Shown: positions 13,621 through 26,496 of the stretch, piece by piece | How positions within the stretch are numbered: position 1 is the stretch's first letter | Layout of the letters: each line of letters starts with the position of its first letter | DNA from: Stratiolaelaps scimitus | Lineage: Eukaryota > Arthropoda > Arachnida > Mesostigmata > Laelapidae | Direction: 5' to 3' | Assembly: GCA_019614645.1 (NCBI GenBank) | Contig: JABWDB010000004.1 | Span: forward strand, 2,356,001 to 2,420,000 | DNA length: 64,000 bases | Made by a program: the position numbers and the translations under genes | Notes under the pieces: model-generated | What the model was told of the DNA's origin: nothing | The model's database searches: none | Seen by the model: the letters and a program-made list of their open reading frames with translations, nothing else

Positions 13621-13805
13621 GCCCGGTGGTGCATTCGTGTGCGCCTTGCAACCGGACGGGATGGACGTAGGTGTGCGGGTTCGATCTCCACCGTGGCACA
13701 TTTTCATTTGAAGGGGTTGTCCGTCCCACAAAGCAACGCAAAAAAACAGAAATACCATTGACGTCATATGTTGGCCGAGGGACAGCTCGAAGAAAAAGAA
13801 AAAGT
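13621..13805 (+). mobile_element. tRNA-derived SINE, near full length
   Basis: The head begins GCCCGGTGGTGCATTCGTG (A-box region) and carries the B box GGTTCGATCTCC at 13678-13689. The body is followed by a tail block (about 13710-13785, including ACGTCATATGTTGGCCGAGG) and an A-rich end (AAGAAAAAGAAAAAG). The element at 62676-62870 matches head, B box, tail and A-rich end in the same order and spacing, so this is a dispersed family and not a chance tRNA-like stretch. No clear target-site duplication was found. An open frame starting in the tail at 13768 is therefore not treated as a gene. Confidence 0.6.
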
Positions 13806-15132
13806 TCTAAACGGCCTAAAATTGTGGGCCTGCACAGATTCGTTCATAGTTTATTTTGCTGGCAAAGTTGACGACACAAGAGTCATGAAGGTACGTAACT
13901 TTGTTTCTCCGCCGTTTGAGGCACACAATACCAGGACCGTCAGTAACGCTTATGAAATCAAATACGTGAATATGAAAAACGTTCCGAAAATTGAATCGCG
14001 TAAATACTCGAATTGAGGTGTATACGACTGAAATAACCTCTGCCTTCCTCAACCGGTCCAGAACCCTCTCTTATTTCGACTGCCAAAACCTCCAACATAC
14101 AACTTATGTACCTCTGGTACTATATCATTAATGTATAGCTGCCGCACTATCAACTGATGATGGTACCAAACTGAAAGCAGGGATGCTCTCAGATCCTAAG
14201 TTATGAATGAATGTCAAGCTGTTCTCATTTCTTCTTCATCGTTTGGCTAAGAGGTTGGTAGTTGAAAGTGTCATATGTGGGACTACCAAAATCTATATTG
14301 CAAAGTATCGCTAGAAAACGTTTCAGAGAACAGAACGGCTGTATCTCGACGCGCCTGGGTGGGACTTCGACGACACCCTCGAGCTGTGTCACCTATCCTT
14401 CTCTGCTTACCTCTCCGGCATCATCTGCATTCGCGTACGGCGCCTTCGATTCGAGTCCGATAAGTTTGCCGGCTGCGTTCCCGTCCAGCTGCGAATGAAG
14501 CCATTGGGGACCCTTCACACGTCGGCGTTCACTTTTCCCCGGCGACCTAACCTCAGAGGCATCCTTCTCGCTATCGAGACCTGGACAAGTTGCTTGACTA
14601 CCTTGATAATTATTCTTCTCTATTCATTCGATGAATTAGCCTATCATGTGCCTTAATGACGAACAAATTCATCGCGATGTTGCCCTTATCACCTGTATCT
14701 CACCTCCTGAAAGAATCTACCAGCTGACAATTAGCCAAATAGGCGAAACGCTAGCTAGACGTATCACAACCGCTGTCTTATATTGGTTTCAATCGCGTGC
14801 AAGTAACTGCACACAGACACGAGCAAAAGGTATAACTTCAGCAGTGTTAAGTGATAGCAGAAGCATGCGATTTAGTCCGGCGATCACTCGCTTAGTACAA
14901 TCTGGCCATAATACTATTTCTACAACCATTATACTATTACCAATTCTATGTACGTTCCACTTGATTCGCTCATTGCTTGGCTTCTTGTCGTTGAGCATGG
15001 GGTTGCTGGGGTTGTCGTGGCGTTCGGCCGTGCTTGTCGTGTGTCTCTATCTGTGCCTGTTTGTCTGGCCGTCTGTGTGTGTTGCTATTGCAGATGTCAC
15101 CTTGGCCCCCCCCTTCCTTGCCCTCTCCTGCC
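13806..15132. other. Intergenic region upstream of gene A
   Basis: No recognised gene. A 163-codon open frame spans 14646-15137, but it has no known domain and ends inside the TATA-like element, so it is not annotated. TG- and CT-rich sequence just before 15130 may belong to the promoter region of gene A. Confidence 0.4.
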
Positions 15133-15138
15133 TATAAG
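15133..15138 (+). promoter_or_regulatory. TATA-like element, candidate promoter of gene A
   Basis: CTATAAGAG sits at the start of a GC-richer stretch, about 0.9 kb upstream of the signal-peptide exon. A start site 25-32 bases downstream would fall near 15160-15166. No strong initiator motif is at that spot; a TCAG lies about 20 bases further on. This is inferred from sequence only. Confidence 0.3.
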
Positions 15139-15159
15139 AGCAGCGTGTACCCCGCGCCG

Positions 15160-16028
15160 CTTGCCAATAGCGCCCGGTCGTCAGCGCACCGGACCGCCGC
15201 CAACAGCAACACCGACATCGTCGCTGCCGCCGTCGTCGCCACAAGCCTTAGCTTCAGATCAGCTTCAGATTCCGGCGTCAGATCAGAGCCCCTGCAGCTT
15301 CGGGCCGCGGCGCGCGCGATCTGTTGACGCGCTCTGAGCTGAAGACGATCATCTTCGCCGGCATCAGTTGTTTCGTCGTTGTCCAACACCGTCGCCATAC
15401 GACGACAAACGGTAACCGTCTGCCGCCGCGTGTTATCTCGTCACGTTACACATTAATGCCTCAACGATGTGTCTATTAGCTTCAACGTACTGTGTGTAAT
15501 CCCGCTATCTAGCCAGTCGTCGGCCCCCTATTGCCACTTCGGCAACGGTCGTAATTCGTTCGCGATTTTGACGATCAATTAGGAACAGTAACATCAACGT
15601 CGCTGCCAATAACGCCGCATTAGTGGACAATAGGCGAGACAGATGTAGATAGATAGATGACATTGTCGAAATCTGTCATCTCAGATCACATATCCGAGTG
15701 CGTCTGTCTGATTGGAGCCTCCTCGTCATCGCCGTCACCATCAGCATTAACAAGACAAAAAACACAGGGAAGTGCGACACAGGGGCTTAGTGAGCAGAAC
15801 GCAGACTTGAGACATTTGCATTTCGAGACGGATTGACGGGCGCTCACTATCAGGAAGTTCAGGTCCCGTCAGTCGCATGCTACCCTGGCACATCTGAGCT
15901 GACGAGCGACGTGCAAAAGACGAATTGTAGCAGCCTCGTGAAAAGCTGTATCGGATTGATGCGTGGAGTGCTTGGAAAATTTCATTTTTCAACGGTAGAA
16001 CGGCTTCACTGAGTAATCTACCGGAAAG
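15160..16028 (+). other. Candidate 5' leader of gene A
   Basis: If transcription begins near 15160, about 870 bases precede the first ATG. Part may be spliced out: a possible donor follows ACG near 15410 (GGTAACCG), and a possible acceptor is TTTTTCAACGGTAG ending at 15998. An in-frame TAA at 16014-16016 lies 12 bases before the ATG, which fixes the start codon if this sequence is in the mRNA. Confidence 0.3.
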
Positions 16029-16110
16029 ATGAAAATGAAGTGTTCAGTGCTGTTCCTTGTTAGTGCTGCCGTCTACGGAGTATCGAGTGCGGATCGAGCT
16101 TTCAAACGAT
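16029..16110 (+). CDS. Gene A exon 1: signal peptide of a secreted proline-rich protein
   Basis: This exon codes for 27 residues plus one base. It starts MKMK and has a hydrophobic core (CSVLFLVSAAVYGV) and a small-residue cleavage site SSA|D after about residue 21, a textbook secretory signal. It is followed by ADRAFKR. The ATG has A at -3, and an in-frame stop lies 12 bases upstream. The donor GAT|GTGAGT at 16111 is strong and leaves phase 1, the phase needed by the exon at 53611: the base T joins AC to give Tyr. The link across a 37.5 kb intron is inferred; another exon in between, or a different partner gene, cannot be excluded. Upstream are a leader and a TATA-like element. Confidence 0.6.
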
Positions 16111-18703
16111 GTGAGTGCATACACCATATTAAAGATAATAGAGTAGATAAATCACTTGTACGTATTGTTGCACTTCATTGACGAAGCACTTCATATGAAG
16201 AAGAATTATGACGGTTGACAATATGCACTAACGCGGTCATAAAGCTGAAGCACCCTCAGGCCGGCTGATGACGATCTTTCCGAATCGCCTATACGTGTGC
16301 TATACGCGAAAGGATGCGTATAGCTTTAACCAGTTTTAGTGTGGGCTGGGTGAATGCAACAATCGTAGCTAAATGCAGCATATAATTGGGAAAGGTACTT
16401 GCGTGTGTGGCATATCTGTTCAACGCTGCGGGTAGCTGGCAATAATTGCATAAAAGGCCATATAACTGACACATTTTCTCTTGAGCAAAAACACTGTGTC
16501 AAGAGCGCTTGTGCTTGAATTTGAATTGCAGCCCTATATATGAAACAGAGTATGATATGTGATTGCTACAGTTTGCTTGCATGACATTCTATTGAGGATC
16601 CGCCAATGCTGACTGCTTCTAAACGAAATCCAATGTTAAAATAGCCGCAAAGCGAATGTTCCCGGGCCAACCTGGGTAGACATCTATCAACTCGATTAGT
16701 AATGTTCAATGAAAATAAAAATTTTTAGCGACAGATTATAAATTCAGCTCGACCAGCAATCCTTCTAAACACGCACGATGTGTGACAGGACAAAATTGCT
16801 TTGCCTACCTTGGGGCATCAACGAAAGCCGCCGTATATGTCAGCGCTAAGAAAAACCTAGCTACAATAGCTTCGTATTCGAAAAATATATATGTTGTAGC
16901 CTGAGAATAGCTATATAATGTATCCTTCTGCAGCCTAAAATAATTGGAGTTATATGTTCGGAGAAAGACGTGGGTCGCTGTGCACTGTACACGAGTGTGT
17001 GTGTGCGAGATTCGCATAGTATTTGAATAAGGCAGCAAATATGTAAAAAGAAGGAAAAATATATAGGAGTGTAATCGTTAACTGGAGATCGTCAACGCTG
17101 AAGTAGACATGGGAGACACATTTCTAGAGAGCGTTATCTTGCAAATTCTCTGCGAATGATGTCCAACTGTCTGTGCCTATGCAATGTGGTAGTTTCGCAA
17201 GAGGGGGCATGATTAGAGGCGACCATAGACGGAGTTCGATTCGTACACTGACTGAACGCTGTAGTGATCTCTATAAACCGACGCTGACGATAATGCACGC
17301 GTCAACTGCTCGTATAGTTCGATTGGGTAGACCTGTTTTGAACGAGCAAATACAGCATTACCGCTATGTAACGCTGGTTGGTTAATGATCATGGCATGTT
17401 GAAGTTGGAGTTTGACATGCACGTTACTCAAGTTGTCCAGGTAAAATTGCCCGGAATTATCGCCCTCACCAATGCAATCTGGCAAGTCGTTTTTCACAGT
17501 CAAAAACGTATTTCTTCGTTTGGTTGTATAACAACCTGAAGGTATTAAATCATATATACTGTACAACCTGCGACCTATGGGGTGCGGCTACCACACGAAC
17601 TACAACGATGCCGTTGATAGACGACATCGAAATCTGGGCCGAAATCTGGATCGATAATAAGCGAGTTGACAAGGTGATACACTATTATTTCTGGCACAGT
17701 GCAGCCTTTTTGTGCCCGCACAGAAGTTGCCCGAGTCCATCGATGTCTCAGTGCGCAAACTGTCACCTGAAAACAGTGAAAACAATAGCTTTTCGAGGTC
17801 TTTAGATTCGCGCTTGGCTGGAACCTTCTCCATAGTATTTTTTTCCAACAAGCTTAGAATACATCTCTAAAGAGAGACAAACACCTCGCACAAGACTCGC
17901 GTCACTCGTGGCTTCTGTTCGAATGATGCCAGCGGTACACGCTGACACAAACCCGAAGGGTTTGCATGGCCAAGTGCGACTGATTATGTCATTTAGCTCG
18001 CTGATATATACGATCGGTTATAAAAGCAAAAAAAAAAATCTAATAATAATCATAATACAATTTATCGAATACACACGAGAAGGCCAAACCCATTCTCGTC
18101 GGCTCGCATGTTTTGTCTGCTAACGATGGATACAGCGCCGTAGCATCATTACATTAATAATAATAATATCATACGCACATTTCGGACTGCCTCTATGTGG
18201 CGAGCTATGCAGGCAATGGTTCAAAACAAAGCGATTTGGGTAAGACTCGACCAGCGGGGGCAATAGGAGTAACGATATTTGTGCCGGAATATTTAGTACG
18301 AAAGGCGGCCGTGTTGCTCATCCTATTAGAATCCCCATCAGAGATAGGCAGACATTGATGTCTATCACACATTTGGTGCTGTTCTACAGACGACCAAACA
18401 GGTTTAGATGTTTTGCTTGCTTTCTTCTCCTTGCATATGATGACGTATAATTAATGCTCATTGTAAATCTTAATGTATATTTGCGACGAGAGGACCAGTG
18501 AAGGAGTTCTACACAGTGCTTTTCAGGTCTCTATCTTAAGTATTATAATTGTTATAATATGTTGCCCCTTGCGAGAAACGAATCGCAAAGACGCGTATCC
18601 GAGAAACTGCTGGGTAGAGAAGCTTAAGAAGGGATTCTGTGAGTCCTCTGAGCAGACAGGATGAACTTGCGAGAGCTATAAGAGCTCAGAATATCAAAGT
18701 CCC

Positions 18704-18828
<125 letters not shown>

Positions 18829-19710
18829 GCGTACGTGATGCGCGCTCGTGGGAGGATCGTACAGGTGTGCTTGCTCGTGGCGTGGCATAACTAAAAAGAA
18901 TAGAATTACAGTTTTAACTGTGTGATGATTGCATGTATATACCGGTGGTGTCTATGATTAAATAAAGGCCCATTTGAATTAAATTGAACAAAGATAGTTC
19001 ATCGTATGGATTAGCCAACATTAATAGTATTTCTACCACCCTTGTCTCATATAGTATGAAATAGTTTTTTTTTGTTTTTTTGGGGGGAGTATGAAATAGA
19101 GTTAGCCGCAGTAAAATTTACCTAGCTAATCATCGAAGAAAATGAAAAGTGGCTATCCTAGAGAAGGAGTTCTTATAACTCGTTTTGGTAATATTGTCAA
19201 CATTGTCTCTGAGCGCCTCTTGACAGTTCGAACTGGACGATGAGTTGCCGTACGACATCTGGACGGCCCAAGTACACGATGTGTCCAACCACAATGTCTT
19301 TCACATTACTGATCATTAGCTATCAGCTATTGATTCCGTTTGCAAATGTACAGTCGTCTTCGCTAAACGTATGCGCATGAGTCGTATTTGAATCTACAAT
19401 ATATTTATATAGGCAAAATACCTGATGGTAAAGATGGGTTTTCTGAATAACCAGTTATTAAACACACTCACCTCGCTAGCGTTCGCAGCAGCAGCAGCTC
19501 CAGCCTTGTACCAAAGCAATGACGAGCATCAGCTGCAGTTTACTGGAGGCCGATGTCCATACGATCGTATTATACATGATCGCCAATGGGGAGGACCCCG
19601 CTCATCCCTACATGGTGTTCATCAATCGATGATGACCATGACCAATACCATGCAGGGGTGTGATTATAGCTGCCATCCGATTAGCCTTCCACCAATATGG
19701 ACGCGGCTGT

Positions 19711-19766
19711 TATTATTATTTGCATCATCATCATCATTATTATTATTATTGTTATTATTATTATTA
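19711..19766. repeat. (ATT)n / (CAT)n microsatellite
   Basis: ATT units, a short CAT run, then ATT units again. It creates artificial leucine- or isoleucine-rich frames on both strands. Confidence 0.9.
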
Positions 19767-20494
19767 AGGATGATAATGCGGAAACTAATTGTAAAAGTAA
19801 AGAAAAGAAAGAAGTCGCCCTCCGGCATCCAACCTTTGACTTTGTTAATAATCTTGAATTCAATGATGCAGTATCGTGTAAGAGCTATCTATTCTATACG
19901 TATAAACGATATATACATGGATCTGAGCATCCACACACGCGTAGATCCACAAGCGAGAGGAACTGGCCTCTCACCTATTGATTGGCGCCGCATCCTGTGC
20001 GCGATCTGTGCGCCAACAGCAGTTAACACAGCAAAAACTGCGATCACCATAATCACCACAGTCGAATATCGTTATCGTCGCTGATTATCTTGCTCGGTCA
20101 ACACAGTTGCGTGCCCCTAAGCATTCCCCGCCAATCCGGCCCCTGGTCCTCTACCTCAATGGGATTCATTAGCTGTCAGTCCTTATCTAACACTTCTCCT
20201 TGTTATCGTCGAGCCGACAACGCGGCTGGGTTGACACGATACTGTCAAGCAAACTAAACACAGCAGTAAACCTGCTGGCAAACGGCACTCGTTGTCTACT
20301 CGTGTGTAAACGTATAATCAGGTATTTCAAACAAAAACATCCCATTGAAATTTTATTATATTCATTACAATTTCCAGTGCATGCATTCTTCGTATCCATC
20401 CATCTCGGCGATTTAGCTTTCGTCCGATGGTGACGATAATGGCGATAACGTCGCTTTGCAAATAATTGGCTCTTATCCGTCCTGTGGCTGCACA

Positions 20495-20495
20495 C

Positions 20496-20527
<32 letters not shown>
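20495..20527. repeat. (TA)n(TG)n microsatellite
   Basis: A TA run changes to TG without a gap. The same TA-to-TG order occurs at 35822-35878 and 44757-44795. Confidence 0.9.
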
Positions 20528-20899
20528 TATATATTTATATGTCGGTATGTATATGTAATATTAGTAGACATATGTCAGTAAACTAATATTCGTTATCGTT
20601 CTCCCTACACACAAACAAGCCATTCGTACGCCTTCCGAATGTGCACAGCACTCCTGCTCGTCATTTGTTGCGCGTTCATTATCACACCACATCAATCTCT
20701 CCCCTCAATCTCGTTCGAGCCCTCGCTCGTTCGAGTCTTTAACACGTGAAGCCATCGCCAACATCGACAGCAAACAGCAACACCAAATACCTGTTGTCGA
20801 GTGAGATCTTGGTGACAATCACCACTATACTATGATGATAGCTAAACACAACAGAATGATGCCAGCGTGTTGTCGTCGTCGTCGTTGACTACTGCTGCT

Positions 20900-22300
20900 G
20901 CTGTTGCGTTGTCGTCCAATGACAACAGCGTTGACGCCACCTGACTCTATGGGAGGCTGTGGTAGTTGCTGTTACCGCCGCCACCACTGCCGTGGCCACT
21001 CCACTGACCTAATGGCCAGCAGTGCTTGCATGTTTACGGCGATCCACCCGCCGCCGGGTGCCACCGGGTGGATACGGTGATTATTGTAAACGACTGAATC
21101 GCCACATCCAGTGAAATTGAAGCAATCGACGGACGGGCAATGCAGGATAGGCAACATAGCGAGAAGCAGCAGCAGTAGCAGCACTACATCTCTGTAACGG
21201 CTCACGTGTACAGCTTGTCTGCATGTACAAAGTGTTACAGCAAATGTAGACAGGTCGCAGCCGATCGGATCGATCAACTGATCGCCGAAATCGAATAGCA
21301 TTGACGGATGGACCTGGGGGCTGGCCAGCCAGCCAGCCGGCCAGCCCTTCGATGTATGTTCGACGAGTCGCTTTGACTTGTGTCAGTCGCACGAGACATT
21401 CATCATAGCGGTAAAGGGGGGCGGGGGGCGCAGCTTCGCCCTATAGATGCCCCGCCACCACTGTCCCAGCGTACCTCAACAAACGAGCCGTCACCAATCA
21501 ACTTCAGCATTTAGCGCCAGCTGCGGCTGCTGTTCGCCGCTATAGCGTCGTCATCGTCGCCGCCGCCGCCGCCGCCGGAGTTGTCGTCGGAGGCGTCCGG
21601 CCCTGCATTCGTTCATATGTCTGCTGGCCGCTACCGCTTTCCGGCTATTCGACACCTGCAGCTATCGCTGCTGCTGCTGCTGCTGCTGGCCGCTGTGTTC
21701 GTCGTCACATGTCAATGCGTATCGCGCACCAATTGTTGCATATACGTCGCATACGCATACGCCGGTTCGGTATGTACACCGGGACATATCGACGGACACA
21801 GTCGCCATGTATTGTAGAAGGTCTCGACGCCGCGATCGGCCTACCGATCTGTCGGCGTTAGTGCCAGGTGGATGCTCGCTTGGCCCGCTACAAGCGGGGT
21901 CTTGCTGTGTTGGCCGGGTCGACGGCTGTTTGTGTCAATGTTACAAGCAGCAGAGCAAGTGCATACGCTTGCGTACGGCTCATGCTGACTGACTTATCAT
22001 CATATGTTGATTTTATCGCCAGCCAATGCTGTATCGATTAGAGCTATACGCATTGCGCTCGCTCGCGCGCGCGCGTGTGTGTATGAGACGTAACAATGAA
22101 CAGCAGCCACGGTGGTTGTGGCTGAGATAATGCAGTGACGAGAACGCCGTAGATGGACATTGCGTGTCGCTCCTCGTACAGCTATTGATGCGTTACGGGG
22201 GAGGAGTATTACGAACGGCACACTTTTCCCGCCATCAGTTCCTCTTATATCGCCCAGTGGGGTCACAGCGCCAGCCCGAGCCGCTTAACAGAGTCTGACT
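20900..22300. other. GC-richer island in gene A intron 1
   Basis: Locally higher GC with many CNG triplets, including CCG repeats at about 21557-21578 and CTG repeats at about 21667-21690. It holds a short ATG frame (21617-21817) whose start looks like a signal peptide. It may be a regulatory region or an alternative first exon; nothing here proves transcription. Confidence 0.3.
21617..21817 (+). other. Signal-peptide-like short ORF, possible alternative first exon
   Basis: ATG at 21617 opens a 66-codon frame: a basic start (MSAGRYRFPAIRH), then a leucine run encoded by CTG repeats, then AAVFVV and a Cys-rich stretch. A strong donor TCG|GTATGT follows base 21769, in phase 0. That phase does not fit the shared exon at 53611, which needs phase 1, so it cannot simply replace exon 1. 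The leucine run may be only a by-product of a CTG microsatellite. Confidence 0.2.
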
Positions 22301-23752
22301 GTCGTGTATGAACTTACCCGTCGTTACATTGGGCATTCGGCATCGCAGCAACAACAACGACAGCAGCAGCTGCTCAACAACAATTTGATACTATGACGAC
22401 TCGAGCAATTAATGGCTCGCTTTGAAACGCGCTTGCTACACAGGAGCGCAAAAGAAGCATGCAACAAGAACGGCTTAGAACTTTTGTCTTTGCTGTTTAT
22501 GCACTGGCTACAATCGATCCCGATGAGTCGATAGCAGAAATCGCGATAAAGATAGACATAATCTAACAACAACAAACAGTAACAGTAACAATAACAACAA
22601 AGGTGAGGATTAGTGCGCGTGTGAGAGCTTGCTGTAGTTAGACTTAATGTGACTGTGATCGGGGGCCGATGACTGCTGAGGACATGTCCGCAGTTTTTGA
22701 AGCACAGTACAGTGTCGGGCTCCTTGGCTTAAGCCAGATTTTGCACTCTCTCATTGCTTTTATTATAATAGCATACAATGTGATCATTGGTAAGTGATAT
22801 ATGTACAAACATGGCGTTTGCGTGTGTCCGTGCCAATTAGATAAAAGCATGAGTATGATTTAATTGTAGTTGTATATCGGGAGGCGGGTGTGAAGCATGA
22901 ATCATACTTTTAATTGAAGGTGCCAAGGGGAACCATTTCATTCGGACACGCAGGTTACGTACAACACAATGGGTTGTATAATAATTATCCTGGCGGAGTG
23001 ATTTGCAGTGATGGACGGACAATATAGCTAAGGTCAAACTCAATTGCCCAACATGGCCTTGTTAATTAGCGCATAGTGTGCAGGATCAATCGAATACGGT
23101 GTATATATAATACGTATTCTGTTACATAAATGAGTTGAACTAATTGAGTGTTTTTGATTAAATTTCAGCACTGTGCTATATCGAATTATCCATCGCATAG
23201 ATTTTCATGGATCGATTGAGGAATACAATCGAGTCGTTTAGGTATTTCATGTTGATTTACTAGGATTAGGCTACATACGTAACCCTGAGTTAATCATTGA
23301 GAAGGCATTGCTGCTCGCCCATTTTATTCAAACAGCTGGAAACAGAGCTTTCGAGGGTTACTTTGTTCACGGATAAGCCACTCCATTCCGGTACTGACCT
23401 CACCCGGGGTTTGCCTTCTTATCGATCTTTGCGTGTGATCCCGTGGGATCAAAATTGCGCGGCAATATCATACCGACCCCAACTGTCCATCGCCTCAACG
23501 CCCGCTCAATTTCTAGCTCGTCCTAACTACCCTCAGGGAAACTCCACCGCAATGACGAACCCTCAAACGAAAGAGTCAGCTCGGCAAGTCAATTAAACTA
23601 AGATACGCTAATTATTATTGCGTCTATATACGCCAGCAGCCGTCTACATACACACAGACAGCGTTTTTGTCGCGTTGCACGATTTGCACGAGTGAGTTCT
23701 AATTGCGCACCCGTATTCGCCTATGGCAACCCCCCCCCGCCCCACTCCCCCG

Positions 23753-23941
23753 CTATATTGCTTTATCCATCTCGTTGTCGAGTAGTGAGACAGGACGATA
23801 GTGATTAATGCGGGAAAAAAACTTCGTTAGCATTCTGCGCATCTTCGACTTTACACATTTGACGAAACGGAGCAATGAGGATATCATTTCGTGGAAGATT
23901 CGTTCATTTGAGTCGCCACATGGGTTACTTTTTGTTGCCAT
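23753..23941 (-). pseudogene. Possible LINE reverse-transcriptase remnant
   Basis: This 62-codon ATG frame ends with NHYRPVSLLDNEMDKAI before the stop. The core RPVSLL resembles the conserved RPISLL block near the N-terminus of non-LTR reverse transcriptases. Nothing before or after it extends the match and no flanking repeats were found. It could be a chance similarity. Confidence 0.22.
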
Positions 23942-25528
23942 CTGATTGAGGGAGATATAATTTTTTTAGATACGCCGCGCCTTTCATTGACGTCGGTGTG
24001 CGAGCGTCTTCATGTGCGATTCTTGCCTGCATTGTTGGCTGATATGACTGCTATGAAATTGTCGACTGGGACGGCTCCGCTCCAGATCTTTGCTAGACGT
24101 TTCGGAATTCCGCTTGCCTCGCTAAATGCTATAATAATATATGTCTTCTCCAGTTGGCATTCGTCTGGCTATTCTGCCCTTATTTCATGGACCCCTCTTG
24201 ACGGGACCGCTTCATTCAAGTGGCAGGCTTCTCTGCCGATACAAAGTATGCCATGCTAGGCGTTGGCGTACTTTCTACAAGGCAGCTGGTGTTGGTGAAG
24301 GTTGATCAACTTTCCACCTCTCCTTGTCTCCGATTTGTAGCGAAACAGATTTTTGACTTCCGGGCAACAGCTTTTTTTTTGTTGCTGAAAATCGCATTTC
24401 GCAAATGACTTCCACTCCGAAAATCATGATCAGTTACGCCTCGTATTTGTAGCCGTTGTATTGAGTGTTCTCTTTGTTATTAAATGCGTGTCTCACGTGC
24501 TCAAATTAGCCACAGTTCATTAAAGTGAGTGTCAAGCTTTCATTGATCTACTCAGACGTGCGGGTGAGTTTACTCAGATTGCTCTCGTACCCAGAAGCTT
24601 CGCACTGGCCAGTGCTGATATGATAGCCGAATCAGAGCCGAATATACAGTAGAATACATATGCAATTTCACTATCCAACTTCCATAATAGAATACATTAT
24701 TGTGGCCGCATAAGTTTCGAAGTCATCTGTTTTCATCCATGATTTATCCATGCTCTACCTCATGGGACTATCTACATATAATGATATGCTAAATGAAGTG
24801 CACTAGGTAGAGATTCGAGAACGCTTTGACACTCGATCTTGGAGCAGCACAATTGTATCTCCTCAGCAGCAAGAAACTATACCATAATAACAGCAGTAAC
24901 AATAATAGCCTTAATATACTATAGGCACAGTGTATCAAAGCAATCTCGCAATCTATTAATAATGAATATAATGATTTATGACGATCACCATCTTGTTATT
25001 ATTTTGTAACAGATATCACATTATTTGCTTACGAACAATGGACAATAACAGCAACAAGAATAAACAATATCAAAAACGGCGCCCGCCACCGGTCCCCCTA
25101 TAGCTGCACTGCAATGGATGTATTTAGTAGCACGCATTTTTTCTCAACGCTTTCAGTAAACACCCATATTAAATTTACACAAGCGCCCGACACCCAACGC
25201 TCGAAGTGGCGACTGGGCTACGAGGGTTCTAGTTGATAGACACGCGTGGTGCCTACTTCAAAAGGGCAACCATCAACTGCTGCGGGTGACTTCGAAGCTG
25301 GCCGCGCCGGGCTGAGCTACACAATCCGAGCAACTCTGGCAGGAGTTGTTGCTCCTGCTATTATCTGGTGGCTGAAATGGAATAGATTAAATCTGTAGCT
25401 AGCATTTTTATCAGACAGCGGTGACCGGAACGGAAAAAGTAACGGCGATGGGTTTTCGGTTCCGACGAACGTGTGCATGAGCCGGCGTAATCTATGGGGC
25501 GATAAGTTTGCAAAGCGCCCAATAGGTG

Positions 25529-25583
25529 GACGTTTATATATATATATACATTTAGTCTATATATATATATATATATTAGACGT
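25529..25583. repeat. TA repeats with inverted flanks
   Basis: Two TA tracts are separated by a short spacer. The second is bounded by GTCTA and TAGAC, so a GTCTA(TA)nTTAGAC hairpin can form. The whole is also flanked by ACGT on both sides. Confidence 0.6.
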
Positions 25584-26424
25584 GATTACTGTGCGCTGAA
25601 ACCAGGACAGCGGGCGGTGGCGGCACAAAGCCTGCGCGCGTATGTGATCCACCGTCAATCGTCATGTGGCGCGCGCCGAACTTCTTTGTAGAACAGTCTG
25701 TGGCTGCTGTTGTAATGCTAATAGTACAATTCTCCCATCTTTTGTAGCCCACGTCACAACAGGCATAACTCTATATAGCGACCGTTATGTTGGGGTGGAA
25801 GGTCGTGGAGTTCCGCTTGCGGGACAAAGCCCCAGCCTCGGAAAAGGGCCCCATAGGAAGACATCAGCAGCCCTAAACGATTTTTAACAACAATTACCTT
25901 ATCTAGTTCTGAACTAGTTTGTGTCATGTCTGAATCGGTGTGTGTGTGTAGTGATGAATGATCAACAAGTGAACTGCGACGCTGTTATCTGTCAAGGTCA
26001 TAATTAGGTTGCGACATGACATCATCATCAAGCACGGCGATCGTTGAACGCCCAAAACAAGTTGTCTAAAATTATCTCGTCGTATGTGGCCTACTCCACA
26101 AACAGACAGGGGGTAGCTTCCCACAGCTATTTTAAGCAATTCGCACAGTGGGGTATTAAGTGGGGGTCGGAGACAAAGACGATATATTGGCATGTGCAGA
26201 GCGGATGAAATACTATGGGTCACACAGTGGCTGGCCACCTTTCGCGGAGTGGTGAGCCACGATGTCAACTGTGCATGTTAAAAACTCCATCTTTGATTTG
26301 ATTGGCGTTCGTTTTTATCAAACAATAAATGGTGGATTGTGGGCATCTTTGCATCAAAATAAGAACACTAATTTAGGTGAAAGAACACACGTACATTTCT
26401 CTGTTATAACGGTTTAGCAGTGGT

Positions 26425-26435
26425 GGACTCGAACC
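26425..26435 (-). other. Isolated tRNA-type B box
   Basis: The reverse complement reads GGTTCGAGTCC, a perfect tRNA B box. The place where an A box should lie is occupied by the (TA)n tract at 26461-26492, so no tRNA can be built. It is probably the remains of a tRNA-derived element. Confidence 0.25.
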
Positions 26436-26457
26436 GCCGGAGTTCTGCATAAACGTC

Positions 26458-26460
<3 letters not shown>

Positions 26461-26492
<32 letters not shown>
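26461..26492. repeat. (TA)n microsatellite
   Basis: A TA run of about 32 bp next to a minus-strand B box. Confidence 0.95.

Positions 26493-26496
<4 letters not shown>

Noticed and set aside
13768..14016. 82-codon ATG frame with charged start
   Set aside because: Its first 12 codons lie in the tail and A-rich end of the SINE at 13621-13805. No promoter or splice evidence.
14646..15137. 163-codon open frame just upstream of the gene A TATA-like element
   Set aside because: Hydrophobic part comes from TG/CT-rich sequence. No homology recognised and it overlaps the candidate promoter.
17524..17805. 93-codon frame with CPHRSC and CANC motifs
   Set aside because: Two Cys pairs without His or other spacing typical of a zinc finger; probably chance.
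19425..20084. 219-codon open frame, plus strand
   Set aside because: Its length depends on an (ATT)n tract giving a leucine run. There is no domain, no splice partner, and frames on other strands are open for the same reason.
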